A stretch of 64,000 nt of DNA. Origin: Stagonosporopsis chrysanthemi. Taxonomy: Eukaryota > Ascomycota > Dothideomycetes > Pleosporales > Didymellaceae. This document shows positions 42,822-54,671 of the stretch, one piece after another. The stretch's first letter is position 1. Each line of letters begins with the position of its first letter. The stretch spans positions 80,290-144,289 of the forward strand of contig JAFISE010000081.1 in the NCBI GenBank assembly GCA_022560025.1, given 5' to 3'. The notes beneath the pieces are model-generated. The model searched no databases. It worked only from the letters and a program-made list of their open reading frames with translations, and had not been told where the DNA came from. The translations under genes were made by a program, and so were the position numbers.

Positions 42822-43617
42822 TTTGGTAGAGATAGGTAGATAGGGGTGTAGGCTAGTGAAGTCCGCGTCTGGTAAGGTGTGGATTGACGTCGCGAGGCTG
42901 GGTGAGGTGAGGCGGTGCGAGCGAACGAGGGGTAAGTAGCCACACAGCTACGTCATTGGTCTATCGAGCTCGAGCCTGCCTCAGCTAAACCAACGCCAGG
43001 AGTCGTACTCAACGAGTTTTTTGAGATGCTTCCAGAATTACTTCTATAGAATTTGAGCCTTAAGGAAGTGGCTTCATTAAGTGATAGCTTTTCTTTAATT
43101 ATAGCCAGAACATCCCGTCCTTCATCTTCTATTGTACCGCATACACCCAAGATTTTAAACCAAACCTCCATATTGGCAAACATGGCTTACGTTGAGCTGC
43201 CAGGATGGACGGGTTTGTGTGTAAACTGAGCAAGACTACCAGAGACCAATGTCAACGAGCCACGAACCTGTGCTACTTGCCCACTTCCAACCAGCAATAC
43301 GTCTGACGTTCGTACACACACTCATTTGGAGCTGAACCAACAACGCAGCGTCTAGGTTCTGTGAAGTGATCATGCATCGGCGTGACGGAGGCTAGCCCCA
43401 GCCTTGTAGTTCCCCACACTTTCGAAGTAGGCTTTATACCGGAACCATCTCCGTGCCATTCAAGTCATATCCTTCCAGACTCAACACCTCGCACTATCGT
43501 CCCACATGATTTGCAAGCCGCTGAGCAACCCCGCTCGTAGGCGCTAGAGTATATATACACAATGTATGGCCCTCAAGGTACTCACCTTACGCTATCAGCA
43601 GATAGCATCCCTGCAAG
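42822..43617. other. intergenic with an AT-rich patch
   Basis: Includes a locally AT-rich segment at about 43000-43130 that differs from surrounding composition; a 76-codon minus-strand frame there has no recognisable match. The right part is the alcohol dehydrogenase promoter. Confidence 0.4.
43549..43559 (+). promoter_or_regulatory. putative TATA box of the alcohol dehydrogenase gene
   Basis: GTATATATACA lies 59 nt before the ATG at 43618, a sensible distance for a fungal TATA element with a short leader. Confidence 0.5.
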
Positions 43618-44771
43618 ATGGCCGCCAAAACTATGAAAGCTGTACGAGTCATGGCGTACCATGCGCCCATGGAGATGCATGATGTTCCGGTCCCGACAGT
43701 GGATTCTCCGCTGGATGTCATTGTCCGCATTGGCGCTGCGGGTATGTAGTGTTTTCGGTTGGATGCAAAGGCAGCACTGACTGAATCCGCAGGCGTGTGT
43801 CGTACTGACATCCATATATGTGATGGCGAATGGAAAGAGAAATCTGATGTAAAGCTGCCATACACCATTGGTCATGAGAATGCAGGATGGGTACATGAAG
43901 TCGGTTCCTCGGTCACCAATGTCAAGGTCGGTGACAAAGTCATATTGCATCCGCTGGTGACTTGCGGATTGTGCACAGCTTGCCGATTTGGAGATGATGT
44001 CCACTGTGAGGACAGCAAGTTTCCTGGCATCAATGTCGACGGTGGCTATGCCGAGTACCTTCGCACAACAGCAAGAAGCGTGATCAAGCTGGACGATAAG
44101 CTCGAGCCATCAGACGTTGCAGCACTTGCCGATGCGGGTTTAACCGCATACCACGTCGTTGCAAAAGCAGCAAGAATACTGCGGCCAGGGGACTATTGCG
44201 TCATGATTGGTGCAGGAGGTGTAAGTATCTGATGCTGTAGATAGGGGGGGACAGCTGCTAACAAGACGTAAACTAGCTTGGCCACATTGGCATTCAATGC
44301 ATGAAGGCTATGAATGCGGCAACTCTGATTGTCATTGACAGCAACCAAGCTGCACTCAGCCTTGCGTCTTCCATTGGAGCCGACCATACAGTACAAGCTG
44401 GCAAGGACGGATCTTTAGTTGAGGAAGTGCTCAGGCTCACGCAAGGCAAGGGTGCTGCCGCAGTGATAGACTTCGTCGCCGAGGGCGGCTCCACAAAGAC
44501 GGGAGTCAAGATGCTGCGAAGAGCGGGAAACTACTATGTTGTGGGATATGGCGAGAACCTCGACATTCCTACCATTGACATTATCTCAACCGAGATTAAT
44601 TTCGTGGGAAACCTGGTGGGCAGCTACAACGATCTTGCTGAATTGATGGTGCTAGCCGCCCAAGGCAGGGTTAAGTTGCATACATCCAAGTACAAGCTTG
44701 CGGACTATGAGACTGCTGTACAGGATTTAAGAGAGGGAAGAGTAAGGGGAAGGGCTATCTTAGTACCGTAG
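43618..44771 (+). CDS. zinc-dependent alcohol dehydrogenase (MDR family)
   Basis: NAD(P)-linked oxidation of alcohols or reduction of aldehydes in the cytosol. Three exons: 43618-43741, 43793-44220 and 44277-44771; 348 aa. Catalytic zinc site: Cys in GVCRTDIH and GHE in IGHENAGWV. The structural zinc loop is HPLVTCGLCTACRFGDDVHC with four cysteines. The dinucleotide fold starts at VMIGAGGLGHIGIQ; the GxGGxG is split by the second intron. Substrate range is open, but the sequence looks like a secondary- or aryl-alcohol MDR enzyme rather than classical yeast ADH. It converges with the permease pseudogene; the stops are only 53 nt apart. Confidence 0.92.
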
Positions 44772-44824
44772 CGCATGAAGCGAGATGACATTGCCGCGCG
44801 TAATTCCACAACCGCTTGTTATCT

Positions 44825-46700
44825 TCATACCTTGCCTTCGGTCGTGTAGTCAATGGTCGTGTCTCTGACCTTGATCCTGTGGACCAAGTGCGCGTTGCCC
44901 GTGTCGTGTACGCCTGTTGCATCAACAAGTACATTGCCAGCGTCATCGTGAGTCTGGTCCCACTCAGCGACCTCTGCGTTCGGCACCCGTTTCAGCTGAT
45001 GTACAACACTTCCGTCTTCGTTGACGACAGTCAAAGTTCTGATGCTGTACTTGCGGATGCGTGGGAGAGCGTGAACCCAGGCGAAGTAGTAGAGGCCCAT
45101 TCCGATTAGAAGACCCAGTCCAGTGACAATGTATGTACCGTACCAGAAAGAGTAATCGCCACCGTCCTCCGGTGGAACCCATGGCATGATCAGAATGAAC
45201 AGACAGACGAGGGCGGAGAAGATGAGAGCAGAGTGCCATGTCTGAAACTGCGCAGGTGGGAGGCCTTCCTTCTTGCGGCGGTAACGAATGGCATAGATAC
45301 CAACAACCATCAGGAAGATGAAGACGGAATCTGGGTAGGAACGCAGGTCAACTAAGAAGTCGAAGGCGTCGCCAAAAGGCAGTGCGAGAATGATAATGCA
45401 GGTCATGATCCATTTGAGCAGGATTGGCGCGAAAGGTGTGCCAAAAGGTTTGGTTGAGGCCCACACGTGCGGCCAGGGGATGACACCTTGTCGGGCACAT
45501 TCTCGAATCTGCCGTGTAGCTCCGATGATAACGGCCATGATATTTCCAGCTGCGCTGACAGCAATCAAAGCGGGTAGACCTTTGGCAGCCTTCGTACCGA
45601 AGACCGCTTCGAAGACACTGTGCTTTGACAAGCACACACCTTGATCTCGTTCGTGACATTGAACGCATTCGAATACCCTTGATACGCAAAATTCACACTA
45701 ACTAGCGCATTTACCAGGTCGTTTCCGTTGGTGGTGATGCCTTCGAAAGAATTGCGGAAGTTTGTGTGCGGATCTTGGACCCTTGTGCCGCCTCCAAGGA
45801 CGGCAAATCCGGTGATAACAATGAATAACAAGATGATCAATTTCACAAGAGAAATGAGATTCATCAGCCTCATGCTCCATTTCGTGCTAAGTAGACACTA
45901 GCTCTTTGTCAGTTCGTCTCTTTAACTGACTCTGCTGATTACTGACCAAGAAGGCAAGGAAAGTATACGAAGCCATCGCAAGGCCTTTATTCTCCCACTC
46001 AGAGGCTGTGTAGCCTGCCGCGCGGTAGATATAACGAGCAAGTACCACCGCATTACTGCTGGAGAACGAGAACACAACTGTAAAGAAGGCATAGGTTACA
46101 GGGAACAGAAATGCAGGCTTCGGAAAAGCCTGCTCAAGATATGCGACTTGGCCTCTAGAGGCATGTTAGATCATGAAATCGAAGGAGAAACATGATCACT
46201 GACCCAGAACGGTTGGGAAAAAGAGACGCGTATTCCAGGTAGACAGCGAGGGCAGCTAAAGACTATTCAGTCATTGACCCTACAATTAAGGCGATGTATA
46301 CGAACTAGCAGCAATGACGAAGCCGAATATCCAGTACAGGATCGAAAGGCCAACGGAGTCAAGTGCGCGTAGGATCGACCCAGCTGTAAGTTGCGTTAGC
46401 TACGTGCTTTGCCTTTGCGTACTTTCGACTTGCTGAGCTCAACTTACGTGTGCTGAATACTCCAGTGCCCACCATCTGGCTGACGTTCAAGAAGAGGATA
46501 CCGGCCCATCCAACGTGGTAGCCCAGTGGGCTGACCGTTTCAACCGGAGCACCGTTGTGGTCTTGATAAATTGGAACTCCATCAACAAATACCTCGTCGC
46601 CGATCTGTGCATTCTTCGCCTTGACATCAACAGCATCGACGTTATCGCTTGAGTCTCCCCAGAAGAGATGCTTCAAGTGCGAGGCGGAAAGGGCCGCCAT
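44825..46700 (-). pseudogene. APC-family amino-acid permease lacking an internal exon
   Basis: LAT/MUP1-like amino-acid transporter of the plasma membrane. The 5' exons are normal, from MAALSASHLKHLF at 46700 through FLNVSQMVGTGVFST, LAVYLEYASLFPNRSGG, SFSSSNAVVLARYIYR and a long exon ending FNVTNEIK at 45640; each intron is GT-AG and in phase. After NEIK only 22 nt (45618-45639, bounded by GT and AG) remain before VFEAVFGTKAAKGLPALIAVSA, whereas relatives carry about 45-50 residues with a membrane helix there (a NP-x-RT-type start). A 22-nt intron cannot be spliced and retaining it shifts the frame. The tail (IRECARQGVIPWPHVW to the stop at 44825) is intact. Probably an inactivating deletion between two introns. 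Confidence 0.7.
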
Positions 46701-47684
46701 GATGTAAATGGACGCTGAAATCAAGACTTCAAGAGGCAGCTGTCAAGCCATCACGAGAAGCGCGTTAATATATGGAAATTCATATTATCCCGATAGTTCG
46801 TTGCCAAGCTCCGACTGGTAGGGTTGTGGACATGCAATTTTGCCCAGTCTCGCGTCATCGCAGAACGTACAACCACGCGTCTACAAACCTGTGGTGATTA
46901 TCGCGGCGCCGACTTGGCAGATAGGGTTCAACGCCGATGTGGAAGGTGTTCAAAGTTCCTCGTGTTGGATGCAACGTTGCTCAGGCGTGATGTTATAGTC
47001 TTGAGCCCGCGGAGGTATTGCCACAGCCAGCTGCTGAACCTGGTACGACATTCCTCTCAAGCCTTGTACCATACACCATCATTTCTTTCGGAGTTTCGGC
47101 CTTGCAGTGTGAAGCTTGAGTATATTGGAAGAATCTGGGCGTCCAAATCGAATTCGCGATCATGTCAGGGCTCCCGCCACCGCAATCATACTGCCCCTTC
47201 CCTCGTCCTGCCTGTAGCGAATCCTAGGGTGCAGCCAACCATCATCGTAGTCCTTCTCTTGTTCTTGAAACCTGGCCTCGTTGAGAGTGGTGATTGCGCC
47301 AACTTGCCGTAGCAGCATGCTGCAAAACACATGTGATCACAGGTTCGATTACCTCTACGTACTGCCAGCAGCAAAGGCCATTTCCCATAAAGTTCGGTTA
47401 GTCTATGGATAGTCATGGATGATCTGTGTGCGAGTGTAGTTTGGGTTGACAGAGGGAGTGGGACGCGTTCCTGACTCAGCAGGTGGACCCTGAAGTTCGG
47501 CGGCTGAACAACCTCGGGACATGCTTCTCCTCACATCGGCATCCATTGGGGAGTCGCGGAAACGAACTAACTAACATGGCCGCGACATCAGTGGCTGTTG
47601 CTGGGTCACCCTTACCTTGCACTCTCGATTGAAAGAATCCACAGCGACAGCTCCTGTTTCTTAAGGACAGACTTACATTCAAAC
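46701..47684. other. intergenic, no confirmed gene
   Basis: Contains short open frames without conserved content and a decayed tRNA-like patch around 47292-47360 (see rejected items). Holds the thioesterase promoter. Confidence 0.45.
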
Positions 47685-48398
47685 ATGAGCCGGCTCCCGC
47701 ACCCTCACTCTGCTTACGGGCGAGTCGAACATCTCTCAGACTTCACTTCTTTAGACTGGTGTCAGAACCTACTCTCCGACCCTTCGATAACGCGTATTCA
47801 GAAGCGCCATGTTCCCGATCAACGCGATGACGTATCGAACACACTCTTCACGAAGACGATGTTCACAGACCAAGCTATAAGAGCGTACCTGTCTATGTAT
47901 AGGCCCGGCAAGGTGGATAGAGAGCATGATGAGAAGGCTGTATTTACTGGGAATGCATCTTCTTGGGGCTCCGGAGCAGGAACCGTCCAAGCATCATCGG
48001 CCATGACCTCGATACTGTCCAAGGAAGAGTATGTGTGGAGTGCGACGGATCCAGATACCCCGGAAATGTACCTGCTGGTCAGCCTCGGAACAGACGTAGA
48101 CGGTGGTGTGCAGCGCCTGCATGGAGGTGTAACAGCCACACTCCTAGACCAGGTGACTGGAATACTGGTATCGCAGGTGTACGACAACACCTGCGCAACC
48201 GCCAACCTGAACGTCACATACAAAGCGGCAGTAACAACACCATGCGTATTGCTCTGCCGCGCAAAGGTGGTTCGAAAGAAGGGCAGATGGATCGAGTCGG
48301 TAGGCTGGGTTGAAGATGGACAGGGCAAAGTTTTTGCAGAAGGCAGGGGCGCGTTTGTCTTGAATAAGAATGCGCTTACTGCTGCTGCGAAGATATGA
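47685..48398 (+). CDS. hotdog-fold thioesterase family protein
   Basis: Single exon, 237 aa, from an ATG at 47685 in the context AAACATGAG. The C-terminal half carries the PaaI-like hotdog signature LHGGVTATLLDQVTGILV, with the helix-start His-Gly-Gly, then TANLNVTYKAAVTTPCVLLCRAKVV, the usual central strands, and ends with GRGAFVLNK. Such proteins hydrolyse acyl-CoA or related thioesters. The N-terminal about 110 residues are specific to fungal members. No targeting signal seen. Substrate unknown. Confidence 0.82.
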   Translation: MSRLPHPHSAYGRVEHLSDFTSLDWCQNLLSDPSITRIQKRHVPDQRDDVSNTLFTKTMFTDQAIRAYLSMYRPGKVDREHDEKAVFTGNASSWGSGAGTVQASSAMTSILSKEEYVWSATDPDTPEMYLLVSLGTDVDGGVQRLHGGVTATLLDQVTGILVSQVYDNTCATANLNVTYKAAVTTPCVLLCRAKVVRKKGRWIESVGWVEDGQGKVFAEGRGAFVLNKNALTAAAKI

Positions 48399-48946
48399 AT
48401 TTATCGTCGATTAGTAGTGCGCAGATGCTTGGAGACCCATTGAGACCGTAATGTGGGGGCGCCGCTTCGCACTCGAGAAACACCCAAAAGCCTAAGGAAT
48501 TACAAACACCACAAACAAATTCTCGATAATCTCCGTTACATGTTCAACTTAACGTACGATATTGATTTTTGTGACTTGATCGCTGCGGTTTGTGTCAGCT
48601 CAGGACGTCGCAACTAAAGTAATTAGCTTGGACTGCGTCTCAGAGGCAGGGGAACGAAAGAATACGTTGCTGAACATTGAGCGTGCTGCCTAGCATGCAT
48701 GTGTGCAATCACGAGAAGAAGAGGTCGTTCGGGCCCTGCCGAGTGTCCCACAGCTATACCAGTCGGACTTGGCGGAGGACAGACCAGCTCCGGTATCTTC
48801 ACGGCTTTGGTGTTGCAGATCACGTCAGTGCCATTGGATCAGCTACGCACACTATCTCCGTCTATGTCCACTAGCTCCATTCTCCGCCATTTGTCTGCTT
48901 CCTCTGCTGCATACAAGTACACCTCATTCCCAACTTCAATTACATT
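48399..48946. other. intergenic
   Basis: No supported gene; contains the 3' UTR of the thioesterase gene and the promoter of the reductase gene. Confidence 0.5.
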
Positions 48947-49971
48947 ATGCTTGCTCTGAGAAACACGGCCCTAGCAAGACTCAATCATCTGCGAGCCCAG
49001 TTCCCACCCACAGTACGCAAACTCAATACGTCATCCCTACCCTCTAAAGACATGTCTGCTCTTTCCATCAACACAAAATATGGCATGCCATCTGGCTACA
49101 AGATCCCCATTATCGGCTATGGTGTGTACCAGACTCCCGCAGCTGAGTGCGCAGAAGTTGTGGAGCACGCGCTCAAGACTGGGTATCGTCACGTTGACTC
49201 GGCGGTTGCGTATCGCAACGAGCAGCCGTCCGCTGAGGGCATGAAGGCTAGCGGCATCGCAAGAGAAGATTTGTTCTTCACGACCAAGATCCCACCCAAA
49301 GACATGAATTACGAAAACTCAAAGCAGCACATCGACAACACGCTAAAGGCCACTGGTTTCGATTACGTGGATCTCTATCTTCTGCATTCACCGTATGGCG
49401 GCAAGGAGAATCGTATCGGGGCATGGAAGGCGCTTGTAGAGGGTGTGGAAGCGGGAAAGATCCGCAGCATTGGCGTGAGCAATTATGGCGTTCACCACCT
49501 GGATGAGCTGGAGGCGTACATCAAGGAGACAGAGAGCAGTCAAGGGAAAAACAAGGGTGGCGTGATTAGCATCAATCAAATCGAGCTCCACCCCTGGTTG
49601 GCAAGGAAAGACATTGTCGATTGGTGCAAGCAGCGAGACGTGCTCTTGGAAGCGTACTGCCCGATCGTCAGAGCGACTAGGAACGACGATCCTCTCTTAG
49701 CGCCACTGGTGAAGAAGTACGGCAAAACTCCGAGTCAGATCTTGATCAGGTGGAGTCTGCAAATGGTAAGTTGACGATGCCAGTGTCGCAGTGGAGCATC
49801 GCTAACTCGCCATCCCAGGGCTTCATCCCGCTTCCCAAGTCGGTAACCAAATCTAGAATTGAAGAGAACGCCCAGGTCTACGATTTTGAGCTTTCCGCGG
49901 AGGATATGGAAACCCTCGACACCGGAGCCTATGAACCGTGCACGTGGGACCCTACCATTAGTCGCGATTAA
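48947..49971 (+). CDS. aldo-keto reductase
   Basis: NADPH-dependent reduction of aldehydes and ketones. Two exons, 48947-49765 and 49819-49971, 323 aa, intron of 53 nt. The (beta/alpha)8 fold carries the catalytic tetrad: Asp and Tyr in RHVDSAVAYRNE, Lys in FFTTKIPP and His in LYLLHSPYGG. The second exon supplies the NADP-binding LPKSVTKSRIEEN. The first ATG adds 35 residues rich in Arg/Leu/Thr (LALRNTALARLNHLRAQFPP), which could target mitochondria. A second ATG at 49052 (MSALSINTKYGMPSG) gives a normal cytosolic reductase. The stop lies 107 nt from the convergent membrane-protein gene. Confidence 0.92.
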
Positions 49972-50078
49972 GGGGTCCGTCCTTGTGTAGTTTGTGAGGA
50001 CATTATGTGTAATGTCATTATGAATTGAATGTATGTACTCCTTGTACGGTGGTATCATTATTGAAAACAAAAGAAAAT

Positions 50079-51274
50079 TCAAACCGCGTTCCCTGTAACC
50101 CTCACGTTATTGTGCTTGTGTAACGGAATGTCGTCACCGAACATGCTGTGCGGTGTCTCATGACTGCTCCGCGAACTGCCCTCGCTGCTGTCCTTAAGCT
50201 TGTCTACGTGCTCCACCACGACGTTTAACTCCGTCGTGCGGTGAATCTGTCCCAAGCTCTCGTCACTGTCATTGCGACTGTGAATTTTGCTCCTCCCACC
50301 TCCCTTTGCGGCGGAGGTCAACTGGAAAGACTGAAAATGATTTGGCTTTGCCTTTGAGCGTCGGTCGGATTGCGAGTTGGATGGACCAGTGGAACTGCCG
50401 AATTCTTCAGGATCCGCGTCGTTCTCGGTCTTGCCCTTAGCAAGGCGGACGATTAATGAGGCCATGGACATTTCGATGTTGAGCTTCACCATGTAGACGA
50501 CCGGGTGGAACTGAATATAGACGATCTGATTCTTGAGGAACATGAGACCAATCAGAAGACCCTAGCAATGTTAACAGCTGCGCCTCGCAGAGGTGTCGTT
50601 GACAACTTACGTCCATGGCGATAGAAACAACCATGAGCTTTGCATTGAAGCTCACCAGAGGCTTGTACTTTGTGAGACCAACTTGATCAACAAGCCTAAT
50701 CTTGACAATGCGCAGGAAGTACCAGTTGAGGCCGGCATCGACAATAAGGATGAGTACCTTGGAAACCTTATCCCAAACGTTGTTGATCTTGACGAAAGTA
50801 TCGCTGACAGGCGGAGCAGTGTGCGCAGGGATCCAGATACAGAAAACGGCGATATTGATGGCGGAGATGAAAATGACTGTACCCCATTTGATGTTACGGA
50901 CAGTACTTCGGTGTTCGGCGATTAATGCAATTCGATTGATAATGATTTGCATGAGCAGTTGAATTTGGAAGACCCAGAAGAGGAGGATGAAGAAGAGGAC
51001 CGGGACACTGTCATCTCGTTGGCTGAATGCTGTTAAGGTATGATGGAGGTGCTTACGTGGGACCCAACGTTCCAGTCAAGAACAGCCAACCGACAACTCC
51101 AATGCATATATTCACGAGGATCTCACCCCACAGCATGTAGATGTAGATAGATCTTAGCGGATTTCGGTTGCGCCTTGTTTGTTGAATGGCCTCCCATACT
51201 GTAAGGAATCCAAAGCCGATCGTGAAGCCTGCTGCTACTGCAGCAAGCTGAAAGTCCTCGACGGTTGCGGACAT
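50079..51274 (-). CDS. multi-pass membrane protein, fungal-specific
   Basis: Three exons: 51057-51274, 50611-51007 and 50079-50561; 365 aa. About six to seven hydrophobic helices in the first 240 residues (e.g. LAAVAAGFTIGFGFLTVW, GEILVNICIGVVGWLFL, PVLFFILLFWVFQIQLLMQ, VIFISAINIAVFCIWIPA), then a long hydrophilic Ser/Lys-rich cytosolic tail. The layout (seven helices plus a Ser-rich tail) resembles a large group of uncharacterised fungal integral membrane proteins that are sometimes called receptor-like. There is no extracellular Cys-rich domain of the Pth11 kind. Whether it senses a signal is unknown. The tail motif HSMFGDDIPLHKHNNVRV looks conserved-like. Confidence 0.8.
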
Positions 51275-54183
51275 GGCAATTGGCACCTTGGCTCAACTGA
51301 GGAGCTCCAGGGTGGAAGATTGACGGAGCCAGAAGCCGCAGTGGATTCTCATTGCCGTATATATCTCGGACGACTCAGTTAAAGGAGAACTCGCCTCTTG
51401 TGGGGACCTGCCGAGAAAGTTCGCACTGACTCGGCATGACCAGAGTAGTGTTTGACATTCGCTCGCCACTTGGATGCATGCAGCGCTTCATGCCGCTGTT
51501 AGCATGGAAAGAAGTAGGCCCCTGCACACAAGCTAGAAGCTTGCTTGTCCAATAGCCATGAGGAGTGGGTCTCTAGTAGAAGCTGCCTCAAGCGGTTCCA
51601 CGTCAAGTGTTCCACGCACTCTACTAGCCACCATCATGTTTATCATAAGCTCCGACTGACAGTGGCCGTTCCCGAAAGCTGGCATAAGTAACCACCCCTA
51701 AAGCCCGATTCGCATCGTGCCACTTTGCACCGCGGCAGTAGTGAGGCCAAGATGATGCACTTTCCGATGCGTTCTTTCCATAGTGTCGGATCCGCCTCTC
51801 TGTGGACAACCTCGGCACGCTCCGCAGGGAGTGGAAAAATCGAATCTCATGTCAACATCCATGTCGCGCACCGACAAGCGACCCCGGGTCCGTGGAACAT
51901 CTCGCGCTGCAGGCAACTTGCGTAATTGGTCTGCTTTCGCTTAATGATGATCATACAACAAGCGTCCCTGTGAAGAAAGGCCGCATCTGGAAGCTGACTG
52001 ACATTTGAAATTTCGATACGACAGGCACCAATACCCATGGCTGTCTACACGACAACAGGTATAATATTTTTGACCACATGAAACAGGTAAAACGTGAGCT
52101 GCAAACGTACGAACATTGGAGCAACGCGTCATGTCTTTTCAACCATCGCGTATGAGGCGCATCTTCTTGAATCATGACCACTAACCCAATACCTGCACTT
52201 GTCCATCGTCTTGCTACCTCCATCATCGTGCAGTGTCACTGAGTCTGCCAATGGTTGTCGATGAAGATGAAGCGACCTGAAGCGTGACGTCTGGCCAACG
52301 GGAAGCCAAGGTGCTATTGCCTAAAGCAGCACCATCGACCGAGATGGACGTCTCCAGATCCTTTAATCTCGACACAACCAGCCTGAGCTTTCCATGCGCA
52401 CATTGGATTTATGAAAACGCCGGCTTGGGCACAGCAGCGCCAGCTAGCCACAGCGACAATAGTGGCGAAGAATCGTTTATAGCGATATCTTACAATGGGA
52501 GCCTAAAGGAAACCTACTGTCACGGCAGATTGGGAAAGGTGAACTACCGAAGGGGAGTGGTCAATTTCGCCGATGCTCGCCGTGGCCTGTGTACCTGTCC
52601 ACACAAAAGGCCCACTCAGAAGGATGCACGGGACGAATGCTAACACCGAAGCGGCACCACTGCGCGTTCTTCTTGCGCCAGCCCCCAGATCTTTCGAGCT
52701 GGAATGCCGTCGGCCTCATTCTCGCCATGTTTTCCACTCGCAACACGCTGCAAGCGGTCCCTTCACCTGCACGCTGCAGTTCGTAGATCGTGTTCGACTG
52801 CGCACGGTGGCTATGAACCACATGTCGGCGATGGCGCGACTCGTTACTCTACTAGGTCGCCGGCGCTGTGGGCAAGTTCTTCGGGATCGAAGGCTCCTAG
52901 AGGATCCCCTGAGCCGTGACTGACACAGGTCTCGACCCTCATGCATCCCTCCCGGCATCTGCACCCGTCGCCTCGGAATTCGAGCACTCAATCTATCTGT
53001 AGCTGAAGGCCACCTTTCAAAGAGGCCACTACAGTCGTCCGCGGATCGAAGCTGAAATCATTGCATAGACCACATCTCGTCGATTGACGTAGCTTTTGAG
53101 AGCGGAACATGCACAAGAGGCGGATCGATCATAGCATCACCACAATAACCAACATCAACACCACCAACACTTGATGCACGGGACACCAAACCTTAATCCC
53201 TTCCCCAGATTATGGATCTGGCAGGTCAGGACCGGATCTGCAAGCCATCACGCCTAGGGCGTTTGGCATGTCACTGTCATGGAGGGTCGGCCCTTTTACA
53301 CGGCGATCAGTCTAGTCGCTTCTACCAGGATCTAGAGAGGAGGATGCGCAAGTACTGTTAAGACGTACAGACTTCAGGACAGATCAGCCAGTTTGAATTG
53401 CGCATACTGAAGCTGGCGATGAATGCTCGAAGGACTGATTATAACTTTATGCCGAGACCCGATGCGTGTTAGTCGAGTTAACCAACGGCTTCAAGACGCT
53501 CATAGAGGAGCTGAGGACTAGAGGTCACTTTGCGATCCGGCCAACACTTTCGTCGACGCGAAGATCGACCGCATGTACAGCGCGCGTTGTGCATTCCGGC
53601 TTGTGGATGCACTACACTTGGGCTGTCAGTCACTCAATTTAGAGGATATCTCTGACCATAGGTTTGCTATCAGATGCATTTCAAGATCCTCAAGAAAAGG
53701 CCGTGGAGGGCTGAGTTAGCTTCAATCAATTCCGTGAGACGGTCGTACGAGTTCGTAGCCAGGACAATGGCAGAGCCGAGACTTTAAGAGAAGGCTCGAA
53801 GGCTTGACCGACGCAATGGCCTGCTTAAGTTGTCCATCTACGGCCCGGATGCTGTACTAAATCTTTTTAATTGGCGCCGACACGCATGGCAGGATCTGCC
53901 ATCAAAAAAGAAGCCCTGGACGTTGTGACTAATGTGTACATCCATTGCTGTGCACAAGGTCATTCAACGACTGATGAGACCACGCGCCTACTCATCAAGT
54001 CACCAAGACACAGGACGTAGCACTTGACCTCAGCCACAAACACATTATCCTATGTTGCACATTTCAAGAAACGCTTGCTTCCCCTGACCAGGACATTCAT
54101 TCATCGGTTTCGGAATTGCTCAATAGCTAATTAGATCTGCACCTCACAAAAGCCCCCCACTGCAGCCAGAGCATTGCTACCCT
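51275..54183. other. gene-poor, apparently decayed stretch of 2.9 kb
   Basis: No reading frame with conserved content was found; from about 52990 to 54180 not even a 60-codon frame occurs. Around 53400-53880 stop-interrupted coding-like segments (such as ISQFELRILKLAMNARR and LASINSVRRSYEFVARTM) suggest a degenerated gene, but I cannot identify it. The left end should contain the promoter of the membrane-protein gene. Confidence 0.45.
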
Positions 54184-54671
54184 TCAAGCATTCCCGCACA
54201 TATCCTGCCCACAACCGTTCCGCGCCCACACCCCCGTGCTGAAACTAACACACCTCCCAATGCCTGTAGCCCTGCGACGGCTGCAGTTCGAATCGCCGCA
54301 GATGATCAGCGGGCCGCAGGTGGAGCTGCACGCTTGCTGGTCGGCGGTGACCCAGAGCGCGGAGAAGGAGCCTGCGGGGCCGCTAGAGGGGGATGTCAGT
54401 ACGGACTTGAGTAGCAGCCGCGCGGTCGCAAATGGAGTCGTGGGGCATGTGGAGAAGGCTGTGGTAAGGGCGGGCAGGGGAGCGGTGAAGTGAGTGCGTA
54501 CCCAGTGGTCTGGAACGAGGCCGGGTGGCTCTCGCCGATGTAGTTGTTGCAGTTGGTGTCGGAGTAGAAGTTCACCTGGCCGGCGGAGGCGATTGAGATC
54601 AGGCCGGCTGAAGCGGCGAGCAGAAAGGTGGAGAGGTACATGTTGGCTAGCTTGCTGTGGTGCGATCCCAT
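54184..54671 (-). CDS. small secreted protein with eight cysteines
   Basis: Not recognised by family. Two exons, 54502-54671 and 54184-54382, joined in phase across a 119-nt intron (donor GTACGC, acceptor CTCTAG), giving 122 aa from the ATG at 54671 or 112 from the ATG at 54641. The signal peptide is MYLSTFLLAASAGLISIASAG. The mature part begins QVNFYSDTNCNNYIGES and has eight cysteines, an even number that can form four disulfides (NC, AC, TC, IC, NC, RC, GC, MC). Size, secretion signal and Cys content fit a small secreted protein or effector candidate. The longer start only adds a hydrophilic decapeptide, so the 54641 start is plausible. Confidence 0.72.

Noticed and set aside
42953..43183. 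AT-rich minus-strand frame, possible mobile-element remnant
   Set aside because: No recognisable transposase or reverse-transcriptase motif; only composition is unusual.
47292..47360. Possible tRNA-Cys-like gene (CTGCAAA loop, GGTTCGATT T-loop)
   Set aside because: The anticodon stem and T stem do not pair properly and no acceptor stem closes; at most a decayed tRNA relic.
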